Source of the DNA: Elusimicrobiota bacterium
Lineage (GTDB): Bacteria > Elusimicrobiota > UBA8919
Length of the DNA stretch: 64,000 nucleotides
NCBI GenBank assembly: GCA_028718185.1
Contig: JAQUMH010000012.1
Location: 1 to 64,000, forward strand
Direction: 5' to 3'
Part shown: in pieces, positions 29,854 through 39,092 of the stretch
Numbering within the stretch: position 1 is the first letter of the stretch
Layout: each line of letters opens with the position of its first letter
Translations under genes and position numbers: made by a program
The notes under the pieces: generated by a model
Told to the model about the DNA's origin: nothing
Database searches by the model: none
Seen by the model: the letters and a program-made list of their open reading frames with translations, nothing else

Positions 29854-30579
29854 ATGTCAGGACATTCTAAATGGGCGGGAATAAAACACAAGAAGGCAAT
29901 TATAGATGCCAAAAGAGGAAAGGTTTTTACCAGGATTGCCAGGGAACTTACCATTGCTGCCAAGCAAAGCGGTAATAATCCGGAAAATAACTCCAGGTTA
30001 AGAAAAGCTATTGAAGATGCTAAAATGGCAAATATGCCGTCTGATAATGTAAAAAAAGCTATTCAGCGCGGGACCGGTGAGTTGCCGGGTGTAAACTATG
30101 AGGAATTGTCATACGAGGGTTATGGTCCCGGTGGAGTTGCTGTTATAGTTGAAGTTACGACTGACAATAAAAACAGGACGCATTCGGAGATAAAAAAAAT
30201 ATTTTCTTCACATGGCGGTAATCTTGGCGAGACCGGTTGTGTCGGCTGGATGTTCCAGTCAAAAGGCTATATTGCGACTGAAAAAACAAAGGTTAAAGAA
30301 GATGAAATAATGACAATTGCAATTGACAACGGCGCTGAAGATGTAAAGAGTGATGATGCAGACTTATATGAGATTATTACACAGCCGGCAGATTTTGAAA
30401 AAGTAAAAAAAGCGATTGAAAACAAAAAAATTGATATTGAGGTGGCAGAAAATACAAAATTACCTACAACATATATCAAACTTGAAGGTGCAGATGCAAA
30501 TAAGATGATAGAACTTGTAACTGAATTAGAAGAACACGATGATGTTAAAAATGTTTTTTCAAATTTCGAAGTAGAATAA
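29854..30579 (+). CDS. YebC/PmpR family (TACO1-like) translational or transcriptional regulator
   Basis: 241 residues. I use the ATG at 29854 (GGGGGA at 29844-29849) rather than a TTG 12 bases upstream. MSGHSKWAGIKHKKAIIDAKRGKVFTR and the RTHSEIKKIFSSHGGNLGETGCVGWMF segment are diagnostic. Members bind DNA or assist ribosomes at difficult proline stretches. Placement directly before ruvC-ruvA-ruvB is the classic arrangement in many bacteria. Confidence 0.95.
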   Translation: MSGHSKWAGIKHKKAIIDAKRGKVFTRIARELTIAAKQSGNNPENNSRLRKAIEDAKMANMPSDNVKKAIQRGTGELPGVNYEELSYEGYGPGGVAVIVEVTTDNKNRTHSEIKKIFSSHGGNLGETGCVGWMFQSKGYIATEKTKVKEDEIMTIAIDNGAEDVKSDDADLYEIITQPADFEKVKKAIENKKIDIEVAENTKLPTTYIKLEGADANKMIELVTELEEHDDVKNVFSNFEVE

Positions 30580-30691
30580 AAACACGAATAAAGAAACACG
30601 AATAAAAGCAAACATCACGAACAAAACACGAATAATAACAATGTTTTTATTCGTGACTATTCGTGACTAAATTTGTGGTCGTTTTCGTGAA
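30580..30691. repeat. R2 intercistronic repeat, copy 3
   Basis: From the yebC stop (AAAACACGAATAAAG) to TTTCGTGAAGG, 10 bases before ruvC. CACGAATA and TATTCGTG arms are inverted. Confidence 0.85.
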
Positions 30692-30700
30692 GGTGTTTTA

Positions 30701-31222
30701 ATGATAGTACTTGGAGTTGACCCCGGGATTGCTTCTTGCGGGTGGGCGGTTATAGAAGCGATTAAAGATTCAAGATTAACGATTAAAGAATGCGGGGTAA
30801 TAAAGACCTTGCCGGATGTTCCGTTTGGGAATCGGCTTTATATAATCAGCAGGGAACTTAAAAAAATAATAAGAAATAATAAGCCGGAAGTAGCGTCAGT
30901 TGAACAGATATATTTTGCAAAAAATGTTAAAACAGCAATTACAGTCAGTCATGCTCGTGGAGTTGTAATAGTAACCTGTGTAGAAATGGGACTTAGTATT
31001 TGTGAATTTACCCCGCTTCAAGTAAAGCAGGCACTTACCGGTTACGGTCAGGCAGATAAAAATCAAGTCGGTTATATGGTAAAAAATATTTTAAAATTAA
31101 AAGAACTGCCAAAAGATGATAACACAGTTGACGCTATCGCCATCGGCATCTGTTATTTAAACACGAATAGTGTCACACAAATAAAGGCAAACATCACGAA
31201 CAAAACACAAATAACTGCGTAG
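30701..31222 (+). CDS. ruvC: Holliday junction resolvase RuvC
   Basis: 173 residues. The catalytic acidic residues lie in VLGVDPG (Asp7), SVEQIYFAKN (Glu66) and the DDNTVDAIAIG segment near residues 139-149. RuvC nicks Holliday junctions brought by RuvAB. After ICYLNT the family normally ends; here the last 18 or so residues (NSVTQIKANITNKTQITA) are read from an R2 repeat, so the C terminus has been extended or replaced. GAAGG precedes the ATG. Confidence 0.95.
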   Translation: MIVLGVDPGIASCGWAVIEAIKDSRLTIKECGVIKTLPDVPFGNRLYIISRELKKIIRNNKPEVASVEQIYFAKNVKTAITVSHARGVVIVTCVEMGLSICEFTPLQVKQALTGYGQADKNQVGYMVKNILKLKELPKDDNTVDAIAIGICYLNTNSVTQIKANITNKTQITA

Positions 31223-31272
31223 TTTTTATTCGTGTTAATTCGTGAATAAATTCGTGGTCATTTTCGTGAGTT
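31162..31272. repeat. R2 intercistronic repeat, copy 4 (enters ruvC)
   Basis: CACGAATAGTG begins inside ruvC and the element runs to TTTCGTGAGTTCG, 14 bases before ruvA. The left arm supplies the final ruvC codons. Confidence 0.85.
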
Positions 31273-31285
31273 CGTAAGGTAGATA

Positions 31286-31876
31286 ATGATATCTCAGCTT
31301 ACCGGAACGCTTGTTTCCAAGAAAAAAAATAAAATTGTTATTGATGTCGGTGGTGTAGGGTATGAACTGACAATTTCAATGGCAACGTTTTCCGAACTCC
31401 CGCCTGAGACAATGAAATTAAAAATATTGACTTATCAGCATGTGCGGGAAAATGCCATTGACCTTTTTGGATTTTCATCCCAATTTGAAAAAGAACTTTT
31501 TTTACTTTTGATAGGTGTTTCGGGTATTGGTCCAAAAACGGCTATGGAAATTTTATCAAATACTTCTATTTCCGGGTTTAGGAAAGCCATTATTTCTTCA
31601 GACATGAAAACTATTTCAGGTATTCACGGGATTGGCAAGAAAACAGCTGAAAAACTTATTTTCGAATTAAAAGATAAAATGAAAGAATTTTATTTGCCGG
31701 ATAGAGAGGTTACAACTTCTGCATTAGCATTTGATGATGCAGTAGAAGCATTAAAGTCGCTCGGTTTTACATATATTCAGTCCAAGGAAGCAGTTGAAAC
31801 TGCAGTTGCTCGTATTAAAAAAGAGGCTTCAACTCAGGAAATAATAAAAGAGGCACTTAAAGATTTAGAGAAGTGA
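31286..31876 (+). CDS. ruvA: Holliday junction branch-migration protein RuvA
   Basis: 196 residues. An N-terminal OB-fold (MISQLTGTLVSKKKNKIVIDVGGVGYEL), two helix-hairpin-helix motifs (GIGPKTAMEIL and GIHGIGKKTAEKLIFELK) and the C-terminal RuvB-binding helical domain are all present. It holds the junction and loads RuvB. AAGG lies about 10 bases before the ATG. The stop is the beginning of a half R1 repeat. Confidence 0.97.
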   Translation: MISQLTGTLVSKKKNKIVIDVGGVGYELTISMATFSELPPETMKLKILTYQHVRENAIDLFGFSSQFEKELFLLLIGVSGIGPKTAMEILSNTSISGFRKAIISSDMKTISGIHGIGKKTAEKLIFELKDKMKEFYLPDREVTTSALAFDDAVEALKSLGFTYIQSKEAVETAVARIKKEASTQEIIKEALKDLEK

Positions 31877-31912
31877 GATTGCCGCGTGACTTCGTCCCTC
31901 GCAATGACAGCG
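31872..31912. repeat. R1 half-element between ruvA and ruvB
   Basis: Only the right half of R1 (GAGATTGCCGCG to CTCGCAATGACA) is present, overlapping the ruvA stop codon. Confidence 0.7.
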
Positions 31913-31970
31913 ATGTTGTCATAAATGTAATCAAGATCGTTTATGGTTTTTCAAAAGGTCTAAAAATAAT

Positions 31971-32993
31971 ATGGAAGAAATAGAAAAGCGGATAATTAGT
32001 CCTATAACTGTTGAAGAAGAAGAAAAAATTGATTATACTTTAAGACCTCAGAAACTTGATGAATTCATCGGTCAGGAAAAACTTAAAGAAAATCTCAAGA
32101 TTTTCATTTCTGCCGCAAAAAAAAGGAAAGAACCGCTCGACCATTGTCTTTTTTATTCACCGCCTGGACTTGGCAAGACAACTCTTGCTAATATAATTGC
32201 ACACGAAATGGGTGTAAATATAAAATCAACGTCCGGTCCTGTTATGGAAAAAGTCGGCGATTTGGCAGCTATTTTAACTAATTTTTCATATGGAGATGTT
32301 TTTTTTATTGATGAGATTCATCGTCTAAACAGGGTGGTTGAAGAATCGCTTTATCCTGTTTTGGAAGATTTTAAATTAGATATTATTATAGGGCAGGGTC
32401 CTTCGGCAAAAACCATAAAGCTGGATATACCAAAATTTACTCTTATCGGAGCCACAACCCGTGCGGGACTTTTAACATCCCCGTTAAGAGAAAGGTTCGG
32501 CATTTCTGCCCATATTGATTTTTATTCGGTTGATAACTTGAAAGAAATTATAACACGTTCGGCAGGTATTCTTAATATAAAATCAGATAAAAAAGGTATT
32601 GACATTATAGCTGAAAGAAGCAGGGGTACTCCCAGAATAGCAAACCGGCTTTTAAGACGAATCCGTGATTTTGCTGATATGAGAACAGAAGGAATAATTA
32701 CGGAAAAACTTGCATCAGATGCTCTTGAATCGCTGGGAATTGATGCAGTCGGTCTTGACGAGACAGACAGGAAAATTCTTCTTACAATTATTGAAAAATT
32801 TTCAGGTGGTCCCGTGGGTGTTGATACAATAGCAGTTTCCGTTTCAGAGGAAACAGATACGATAACTGATGTATATGAACCCTATCTTATACAAGCAGGT
32901 TTTTTGGCAAGGACTTCCCGTGGCAGAGTTGTCACAGAACTTTCATATAAACATTTAGGATTACCCTTCAAAAAACAGTCAGAACTTTTATAA
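31971..32993 (+). CDS. ruvB: Holliday junction helicase RuvB
   Basis: 340 residues. Walker A PPGLGKTT, Walker B FIDEIHRL, sensor GATTRAG and the arginine-finger region SPLRERFGI are intact. The C-terminal winged helix ends in [14 protein letters not shown]. The AAA+ ring drives branch migration with RuvA. AAAGG precedes the ATG by about 10 bases. It closes the yebC-ruvCAB group. Confidence 0.98.
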   Translation: MEEIEKRIISPITVEEEEKIDYTLRPQKLDEFIGQEKLKENLKIFISAAKKRKEPLDHCLFYSPPGLGKTTLANIIAHEMGVNIKSTSGPVMEKVGDLAAILTNFSYGDVFFIDEIHRLNRVVEESLYPVLEDFKLDIIIGQGPSAKTIKLDIPKFTLIGATTRAGLLTSPLRERFGISAHIDFYSVDNLKEIITRSAGILNIKSDKKGIDIIAERSRGTPRIANRLLRRIRDFADMRTEGIITEKLASDALESLGIDAVGLDETDRKILLTIIEKFSGGPVGVDTIAVSVSEETDTITDVYEPYLIQAGFLARTSRGRVVTELSYKHLGLPFKKQSELL

Positions 32994-33053
32994 ATGAGAT
33001 TGTTGTCCGAAGGATACCAACAATCTCTGATTACACCGATTAAACAACAGGCA

Positions 33054-33152
33054 TGTCATTGCGAGGAATGAAATGACGCCTGCCCGCCAACGATTCAGTG
33101 GTGGGAAGCAATCTCATGAGATTGCCACGGGACTTCGTCCCTCGCAATGACA
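33054..33152. repeat. R1 repeat, copy 4, with R5 hairpin inserted
   Basis: R1 begins TGTCATTGCGAGG and ends CTCGCAATGACA. Between GAAATGACG and AAGCAATCTC lies an extra CCTGCCCGCCAACG...GGTGGG hairpin of the R5 type, absent from other R1 copies. R1 makes up most of the 193-base gap after ruvB. Confidence 0.75.
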
Positions 33153-33186
33153 GTTATGCTATTATCTGTGTGATCTGCGTACTCAT

Positions 33187-34071
33187 ATGGTCAAATATGA
33201 ACTTATCCAGGTACAAAGCATTTTAAATCGCTTGGACGATAAATTAGACGGTTTTTCATGCGTTTATACATTAAATCCATACAAGGGTTGTGAGCATTCA
33301 TGCCAATACTGCTATGTTATGTCTGATAAGTATATCCCGTATGAAAAGAAGGAAGAATTTTTTTACAAGATACAATCAAAAACGAATGCACCGTTTCTGT
33401 TAAATGAAATACTGCAAAAAATTCCCCAGGACTGTCTGGTAATAATCGGTACTGCCTGCGACCCGTACCAGCCAATCGAAAAAAAATATAAAAATACAAG
33501 AAGTATTTTAGAAGTTCTTTATAATTTTAAAATTCCGACTCATATAATGACAAAGTCGGATTTAATTCTGAGTGATATTGACTTGTTGGAGAAAATGTCG
33601 GCAGTAACATTTTTAGCAGTAAGTTTTTCTATAGTAACAAATGATGATTTATGGGAATTGCTTGAGCCGCGTTCAGTTAAGCCGTCAAAAAGGTTTAAAG
33701 CAATGAGCATCCTTGCTTCGCGGGGAATACGATGTGGTGCTATGTTGGCACCGGTTATCCCGTATATAATAAACGAAAAAACAGTATCGGACATAGTATC
33801 AGAAGCAAGTCTTTCCGGTGCCAAGTATATTTCTACTGATGATTTGCGTTTACGTGATACAAATAAAGCGCGATTTTTGTCTTTTATTGAAAAATTTTAT
33901 CCCCAACTATTAAGAAGATATGAAATAATGTATTCAAAGCGGGTTTCACCACCGGTAATATTTTCTAAAAAGATAGCAGATTTGGTAGAAAAAATGGCAG
34001 TAGATTTTGGTTTAGATACAACTGCTATCGGTGAGTTTGTCCCAGAAAAGAGACAGTTGGAACTGCTATAG
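33187..34071 (+). CDS. Radical SAM protein of the SPL / Rv2578c-like type
   Basis: 294 residues. The cluster motif CEHSCQYC (CxxxCxxC, about residues 36-43) follows YTLNPYKG, and later come GTACDPYQPIEKKY and THIMTKSDLILSDIDLL. That set matches the spore photoproduct lyase-like / Rv2578c radical SAM family. It should bind a 4Fe-4S cluster and generate a 5'-deoxyadenosyl radical. The reaction is unknown, and DNA repair is only suggested by the ruv neighbourhood. The ATG has no good ribosome site. Confidence 0.82.
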   Translation: MVKYELIQVQSILNRLDDKLDGFSCVYTLNPYKGCEHSCQYCYVMSDKYIPYEKKEEFFYKIQSKTNAPFLLNEILQKIPQDCLVIIGTACDPYQPIEKKYKNTRSILEVLYNFKIPTHIMTKSDLILSDIDLLEKMSAVTFLAVSFSIVTNDDLWELLEPRSVKPSKRFKAMSILASRGIRCGAMLAPVIPYIINEKTVSDIVSEASLSGAKYISTDDLRLRDTNKARFLSFIEKFYPQLLRRYEIMYSKRVSPPVIFSKKIADLVEKMAVDFGLDTTAIGEFVPEKRQLELL

Positions 34072-34259
34072 TTACAGTTGAAAAAATGTCAATTTCATTA
34101 TTCCGAACTTGGAGATTATGTCACAATTGTATTTTTTTTGTCATCCTCACAGCCAATGTGCAATTATCTGACAACCTCTAAACTTTTTTACAACAATAGA
34201 ACGCAAAGAATTTGCGATAATTTGCGTTTGATTCGCGACAATTTGCGTTTTATTTTATT

Positions 34260-34769
34260 ATGCGGACAGTTTTACTCCATACTTGCTGCGGGATTTGTGG
34301 TTTTTCTGCTAAAAAATATTTAGCAGAAGAATTTAATATAAAATATCACTGGTATAATCCTAATATCCATTTTCCGTCAGAACATAAACGGCGGTTAGAA
34401 GTTGCGATTAAGAACTTTCCGCTTATAGTATCTGAGTATAATTGGAAGGAATGGTTTTCAAAGGTTAAAAGTTTTGCAGACCGGAAGGATAAAAGATGCA
34501 GCGAATGCTATATGATGCGCATGACGAAAACAGCTCGGAAAGCAAAAGAATTAAAGCTTGAGTATTTTTCAACAACACTTTTAACAAGTCCTTACCAAAA
34601 TCACGAGGAGTTAAAAAAAACAGGAGAGCAGCTTCAAAATAAATTCGGTGTAAAGTTTTATTACTACGACGGCAGAGAAAACTTTTATAAAAATACAAAT
34701 GAGTTTAAGAAACTCGGTTACTATATGCAAAAATATTGCGGTTGCGTGTTCAGTAAATATGAAAAATAA
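34260..34769 (+). CDS. queH: Epoxyqueuosine reductase QueH
   Basis: 169 residues of the DUF208/QueH family. Cys9-Cys10 in LLHTCCGICG, the central RCSECYMMRM and the C-terminal YCGCVFSKY supply the conserved cysteines that hold the iron-sulfur and metal site. QueH carries out the last step of queuosine synthesis, reducing epoxyqueuosine in tRNA. queA, the preceding step, lies at 38.1 kb. The gap before it (34072-34259) contains only TTTGCG-rich short repeats; a frame there (34078-34323) is not credible. It overlaps the next gene by 11 bases. Confidence 0.92.
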   Translation: MRTVLLHTCCGICGFSAKKYLAEEFNIKYHWYNPNIHFPSEHKRRLEVAIKNFPLIVSEYNWKEWFSKVKSFADRKDKRCSECYMMRMTKTARKAKELKLEYFSTTLLTSPYQNHEELKKTGEQLQNKFGVKFYYYDGRENFYKNTNEFKKLGYYMQKYCGCVFSKYEK

Positions 34770-36498
34770 AAAAGTAAAAATCTTGTTGTTAATTATAGGA
34801 TTTGCGATAATTTTTTATTTATTTTTTATTACGGTTTATAAAAAAGAGAAGAAAATAATCGCAACAATTGACTTGTCTTATGAAAAACTGATACCCCCCG
34901 ACCCTTCTATTCTTATGCGGTTTGATGATTTAGGTTCTGTGTGGATGGATTTTAAGAATACAAATATTTATTCACAATTGAATGGTTTTATGAAATGGTT
35001 TTGGAAAGAAATGCCGTCGGAATCGCTTGGATTTTCAAAAGATATCAGGGATATTCAGAATAGTATAGGGTTTGATTTAAGTGAAAAAAATATGTTGTCG
35101 ATTTTAAGTAAAAACATCATGGTTGCAATGTGGTTAAAAAATGCTGATGATAGAAAAATATTATTAATTTCAAGTTTGGATAAACAATCTGATTTGTTGA
35201 AAGAAGTAAGAGATTTGGTGGCAAAGAAAATTGGAATAGACGAATATAAAAATATACAAATAGACATATTCAGTGAGAATAAATATTGGTGTCTTATAGA
35301 TGACAGGTTGGTTATATCAAACGACATATTTACTATACGAAAAGTAATTGATTTAGCAACAGATGTTTTAAACAGTTCTGTTGCAGATGATGTCGAGTTC
35401 AAGACAAATATGCAAAAAATAATATCGGGAAATTATATTTATATTAAGCCCGGAGGAATTGGACCAAATAATTATAGGCCGATAGAAGAAATGGCAAACG
35501 CAGTTTTATTGTCAGTTCAATTTAAGAAGGGTATACTGGTAAAATCATATATTTTCAACAAAAATCCCGGATTAAAGAAGAAGCCCCAAAAAATTAAGTC
35601 ACTGTCGTTTATCCCCGGAAATGCCTTGCTTTTTGTCGCGGGTAATTTACCTATACCGTATTTTATTCCTGTTCCTGTTACCGAAAAAACAGTTTTTAGT
35701 GAAGAGTCAGGATATGTATTATGCCCTTATAATAATAAAAATGCAATTATGATGTTTTGTAAAGTGAAAAGTAAGAAATTATTTTTAGGTAAATTTGAGG
35801 AAATTGTAAAACCATCATCAAAAGAAAAAGAGGGAGGTACATTCGATTACAGACTGCCTTTTTTGGGTGTTGTACAATTTAAGTATTTTTTTATAAAAAA
35901 ATATTTCATTATCTGTTACCCGCCTTCCTTTTCAGAAGATATAGAAAGTTTTATGACAAAGAAGAAAAACTTATTATCAGAAACTGAAAAATTCAAGCAG
36001 TTAACAATTCCGTCTAAAAGTAATGAGATATTTTATATCGATTTTTATAGTATTTTTTCGATGTTATTTAAAAATGATTATTTACGTTTCATACAGCCAA
36101 GCGGAGGGTATACAGTATGGACACCCGTGGGTATGGAAAATTATTATTATATACCCATGGTTGATTTATCTAACCAACAGTGTATGGATATTTTTTCAAA
36201 GCTTCGTGATCTGGCATATAGAAAAATCATTATTGAAAAGGAGAAGGTAACCCAAAGAAATTTGTTTTACCTTCGTGAAGCAATAAATATTTATAATGCA
36301 AAAACAAGAAAATATCCCAGGAAACTTGATTCTCTTATTGAAGAATACCTGGATGAGATACCGCAGGAATTATTAACTAAATCCAACAAAGTGAGTCGTG
36401 TCTTAAATGGTTCAGGCGGCTGGGTATATAAAAAAGGTAAAGTTACTCTGAATGTTTTTGGCAGTGATTTGTCGGGGAGTTTATACACAAGGTGGTAA
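34759..36498 (+). CDS. Membrane-anchored protein of unknown function with a pseudopilin-like tail
   Basis: 579 residues from the ATG at 34759; a frame running further upstream only overlaps queH. One N-terminal membrane helix (about 6-26, after MKNKKVK) anchors a large periplasmic part. FIPGNALLFVAGNLP and similar stretches recall DUF3352-like proteins but I cannot assign a family. The C-terminal 70 residues (LREAINIYNAKTRKYPRKLDSLIEEYLDEIP, GGWVYKKGKVTLN) resemble the globular end of type II secretion pseudopilins, where such segments follow the pilin helix. No function is proposed. It is translationally coupled to queH. Confidence 0.6.
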   Translation: MKNKKVKILLLIIGFAIIFYLFFITVYKKEKKIIATIDLSYEKLIPPDPSILMRFDDLGSVWMDFKNTNIYSQLNGFMKWFWKEMPSESLGFSKDIRDIQNSIGFDLSEKNMLSILSKNIMVAMWLKNADDRKILLISSLDKQSDLLKEVRDLVAKKIGIDEYKNIQIDIFSENKYWCLIDDRLVISNDIFTIRKVIDLATDVLNSSVADDVEFKTNMQKIISGNYIYIKPGGIGPNNYRPIEEMANAVLLSVQFKKGILVKSYIFNKNPGLKKKPQKIKSLSFIPGNALLFVAGNLPIPYFIPVPVTEKTVFSEESGYVLCPYNNKNAIMMFCKVKSKKLFLGKFEEIVKPSSKEKEGGTFDYRLPFLGVVQFKYFFIKKYFIICYPPSFSEDIESFMTKKKNLLSETEKFKQLTIPSKSNEIFYIDFYSIFSMLFKNDYLRFIQPSGGYTVWTPVGMENYYYIPMVDLSNQQCMDIFSKLRDLAYRKIIIEKEKVTQRNLFYLREAINIYNAKTRKYPRKLDSLIEEYLDEIPQELLTKSNKVSRVLNGSGGWVYKKGKVTLNVFGSDLSGSLYTRW

Positions 36499-36504
36499 CG
36501 CCAG

Positions 36505-36720
36505 ATGAGTTTTTTCGGAAAGATTTTAATAATAACAGGTTTGGTTTTTGTTTTTGTCGGTATTATACTTGTTTTTAACATAAAAATCCCATATTTGGGA
36601 AAACTCCCCGGGGATATCTATATAAAGAAAGAAAACTTTACCTTTTATTTCCCGTTATCTACCTCTATAGTTCTTAGTGTTTTATTATCATTTATACTAT
36701 GGTTAATTTCAAAAAAGTAA
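36505..36720 (+). CDS. DUF2905 small membrane protein
   Basis: 71 residues with two membrane helices (about 4-24 and 49-68) around the loop LGKLPGDIYIKKENFTFYFPL, which is the DUF2905 signature. Function unknown. It is packed 6 bases after the previous gene and overlaps the next reading frame by 22 bases. Confidence 0.85.
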   Translation: MSFFGKILIITGLVFVFVGIILVFNIKIPYLGKLPGDIYIKKENFTFYFPLSTSIVLSVLLSFILWLISKK

Positions 36721-38057
36721 GTTTTTATAAATCTATGTCTAAGAATTTAAAAATTCATGAGATTGCTTCATCTTTAGTTCGCAATGACAAAAAAGATGTA
36801 GTCATTGCGAGGAGTATAGCGACGAAGCAATCTAAGTTGTTTATCATTTTTTATTTTTTGTTCATTTTTTCCGGGTGTGCTGTTCCGCAAAAGAAAACTA
36901 AAGTTACTGTTAAGCCGGAAGTGCCGGTAGTTTCAGAAAGAATGAAAGAGACATTAATACCGGAAGCTATCTTACCTCAAAAATCGCAAAGAATAGTAAA
37001 AATAGGTATTTTTGAAAATTTATCACAGGTCACAATCGGCGCCGAAGATGATTTTGTAATTACTGATACCAAAACCGGTAAAGAAACCGAAATGTCAGCA
37101 GATAATGCTTACGTTGTTAAAATTATTGACGGAAAAATTATCTTTATAAAAAAACAGTATCAATTCCCGATAAAATTAAACACTAAAAATCCAAAATATA
37201 AAATTAAGGTTGGTGGGAAAAGGTACAGGGGAAACATAATATTGCGAATAAAAAATAAAAAAAGAATTACTGTCATAAATGAGGTTGGAATTGAAGACTA
37301 TCTTTGCGGAGTAATGACAAAGGAAGTATCGCCTGACTGGGCAATTGAGTCATTAAAAGCACAGGCAGTAGTTGCAAGAACTTTTGCTATTAAAAATTTA
37401 AATAGGCATTATGAAAGTGGTTTCGATTTATGTTCACAGACACATTGTCAGGTTTATGGGGGAGCGGATTCTGAAGATGAAAGGTCGGACAATGCGGTAG
37501 CTGATACAGCAGGAGAAATTCTTGTTTATAACGGTGGGATAATAAATACCCTTTATCATTCAAGTTGCGGGGGGCATACCGAAGATATTAGAAATGTCTG
37601 GCAGGATTCCAAAAGTCCTAATCCTGAATATCTTACCGGCGTAGAATGTGGTTTTTGCGAAGATGATAGATGGTATAATTGGACTGCTAAATATTCTTTT
37701 GCTGCAATTGCAAATAATTTGCGTGCTAACGGTTACAAGATTAAAGATATAAAAAGAATAAAAGCTGTCGGGTATACATCATCAGGTCGTGTGAAAGAAA
37801 TTCTAATTGAACATTCCAAAGGAAATCTATGGCTGGCATCCAGCAGGTTCAGAACATCCATGGGTTCCAATGTTATTCGCAGTACTAATTTTAAAATTAA
37901 ACTTAAAAAAAATGTTGTTTATTTTACCGGGCATGGTTGGGGTCATGGTGTAGGTATGTGCCAGTGGGGTGCAAAAGGCATGGCTGAAAAAGGTTGGAAT
38001 TATGAAAAAATATTAAAATATTATTATCGTAACACTGAAATCAAAAAATTAGATTAA
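36699..38057 (+). CDS. SpoIID/LytB-domain lipoprotein
   Basis: 452 residues as drawn. The SpoIID core includes GIEDYLCGVMTKEVSPDWAIESLKAQAVVARTFA, then CSQTHCQVYGG and YHSSCGGHTED, and the end HGVGMCQWGAKGMAEKGWNYEKIL. The family cuts stripped peptidoglycan glycans as lytic transglycosylases. A lipobox-like FSGC at about residues 57-60 suggests an outer- or inner-membrane lipoprotein. The N terminus is odd: residues about 20-46 are encoded by an R1 repeat (VIARSIATKQS), and there is no ATG between the repeat and the signal, so the real start may be a TTG at 36837 or one of the upstream ATGs (36699, 36735). Confidence 0.85.
   Translation: MVNFKKVSFYKSMSKNLKIHEIASSLVRNDKKDVVIARSIATKQSKLFIIFYFLFIFSGCAVPQKKTKVTVKPEVPVVSERMKETLIPEAILPQKSQRIVKIGIFENLSQVTIGAEDDFVITDTKTGKETEMSADNAYVVKIIDGKIIFIKKQYQFPIKLNTKNPKYKIKVGGKRYRGNIILRIKNKKRITVINEVGIEDYLCGVMTKEVSPDWAIESLKAQAVVARTFAIKNLNRHYESGFDLCSQTHCQVYGGADSEDERSDNAVADTAGEILVYNGGIINTLYHSSCGGHTEDIRNVWQDSKSPNPEYLTGVECGFCEDDRWYNWTAKYSFAAIANNLRANGYKIKDIKRIKAVGYTSSGRVKEILIEHSKGNLWLASSRFRTSMGSNVIRSTNFKIKLKKNVVYFTGHGWGHGVGMCQWGAKGMAEKGWNYEKILKYYYRNTEIKKLD
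36758..36834. repeat. R1 repeat, copy 5, inside the SpoIID reading frame
   Basis: GATTGCTTCATC...GCAATGAC and GTCATTGCGAGG...GAAGCAATC form an inverted pair around a short loop. Read through, it gives the RSIATKQS peptide known from REP-type elements. Confidence 0.8.
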
Positions 38058-38065
38058 AAATTAAT

Positions 38066-39073
38066 ATGTCTTCTCAAAATCTCTCAGATTTTTATTATGA
38101 CCTGCCAAAAAGATTTATAGCACAATACCCGAGCCGGAAAAGAGACGAATCGAAACTGTTGGTCCTTCACAGAAATACCGGGAAAATAGAGCATAAAATT
38201 TTCAGGGATATTGTAGAATATTTCGATAAAGGCGATGTTTTAGTTATAAACAATACAAAAGTGATTCCTGCCCGTCTTTTCGGGAAAAAACAAACAGGCG
38301 GCAAAATAGAAATATTGTTGCTTAATGAGGGCAAGGATAATATAGTTAATGTGATAGCTAAGCCATCGAAAAATTTAAAGATTGGTGATCGTCTGTTTTT
38401 CGGTGATGATTTTTGCGAAATTATTTCCATATCAGATGGTTTTCTAAAAGTTAAATTTTCAAGTGATATCGAAATTGTTGTTGAAAAGCAAGGCAAGATG
38501 CCGTTACCGCCTTATATAAAAAGGGATTTAATACAAGATGATATTGATAGATACCAGACCGTCTTCGCATCTATCCCGGGTTCAGTAGCGGCGCCAACAG
38601 CAGGATTACATTTCACAGAAAGAATTTTTAAAGATTTAAAAAATAAGGATATAGAAATATCCGAAGTTTTGCTTCATATTTCCTGGGCTACTTTTTCACC
38701 TGTCAGATGTAAAAATATTGTAGAACATAAAATGGGTACTGAATACTTTGAGTTAAACAGTGTCAATGCAGATAAAATAAATGCTTCTAAAAGAAAAATT
38801 GCGGTTGGAACAACTTCCGTTAGGGTTTTGGAAACAGTTTCGAAGGGTGACAAGGTTTTGGCAAAAAACGGTACAACTGATATTTTTATTTATCCGGGAT
38901 ATAGTTTTAAAAATGTTGATGCTATGATTACGAATTTTCACCTTCCTGAAACCACGCTTCTTATGCTTGTATGTGCATTTGCCGGGAAAGACTTGATTTT
39001 CAAGGTGTATGAAGAAGCAAAAAAAGAAAACTATCGTTTTGCTTCGTATGGCGATGCGATGTTGATTTTATAG
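38066..39073 (+). CDS. queA: tRNA preQ1 ribosyltransferase-isomerase
   Basis: 335 residues. DFYYDLPKRFIAQYP, NNTKVIPARLFG, PAPTAGLHFT-type loop (here AAPTAGLHFT), GTTSVRVLE and TNFHLPETTLLMLV are all QueA signatures. It transfers and rearranges the ribose of AdoMet onto preQ1 in tRNA to form epoxyqueuosine, which QueH then reduces. It also links to metK/ahcY chemistry. No clear ribosome site precedes the ATG. Confidence 0.97.
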   Translation: MSSQNLSDFYYDLPKRFIAQYPSRKRDESKLLVLHRNTGKIEHKIFRDIVEYFDKGDVLVINNTKVIPARLFGKKQTGGKIEILLLNEGKDNIVNVIAKPSKNLKIGDRLFFGDDFCEIISISDGFLKVKFSSDIEIVVEKQGKMPLPPYIKRDLIQDDIDRYQTVFASIPGSVAAPTAGLHFTERIFKDLKNKDIEISEVLLHISWATFSPVRCKNIVEHKMGTEYFELNSVNADKINASKRKIAVGTTSVRVLETVSKGDKVLAKNGTTDIFIYPGYSFKNVDAMITNFHLPETTLLMLVCAFAGKDLIFKVYEEAKKENYRFASYGDAMLIL

Positions 39074-39092
39074 TATCTGTATTTAAATGTTA

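Noticed and set aside
34078-34323. 81-residue reading frame before and into queH
   Set aside because: It overlaps the start of the well-supported queH in another frame, has no ribosome site, and is made of repetitive TTTGCG-type sequence.
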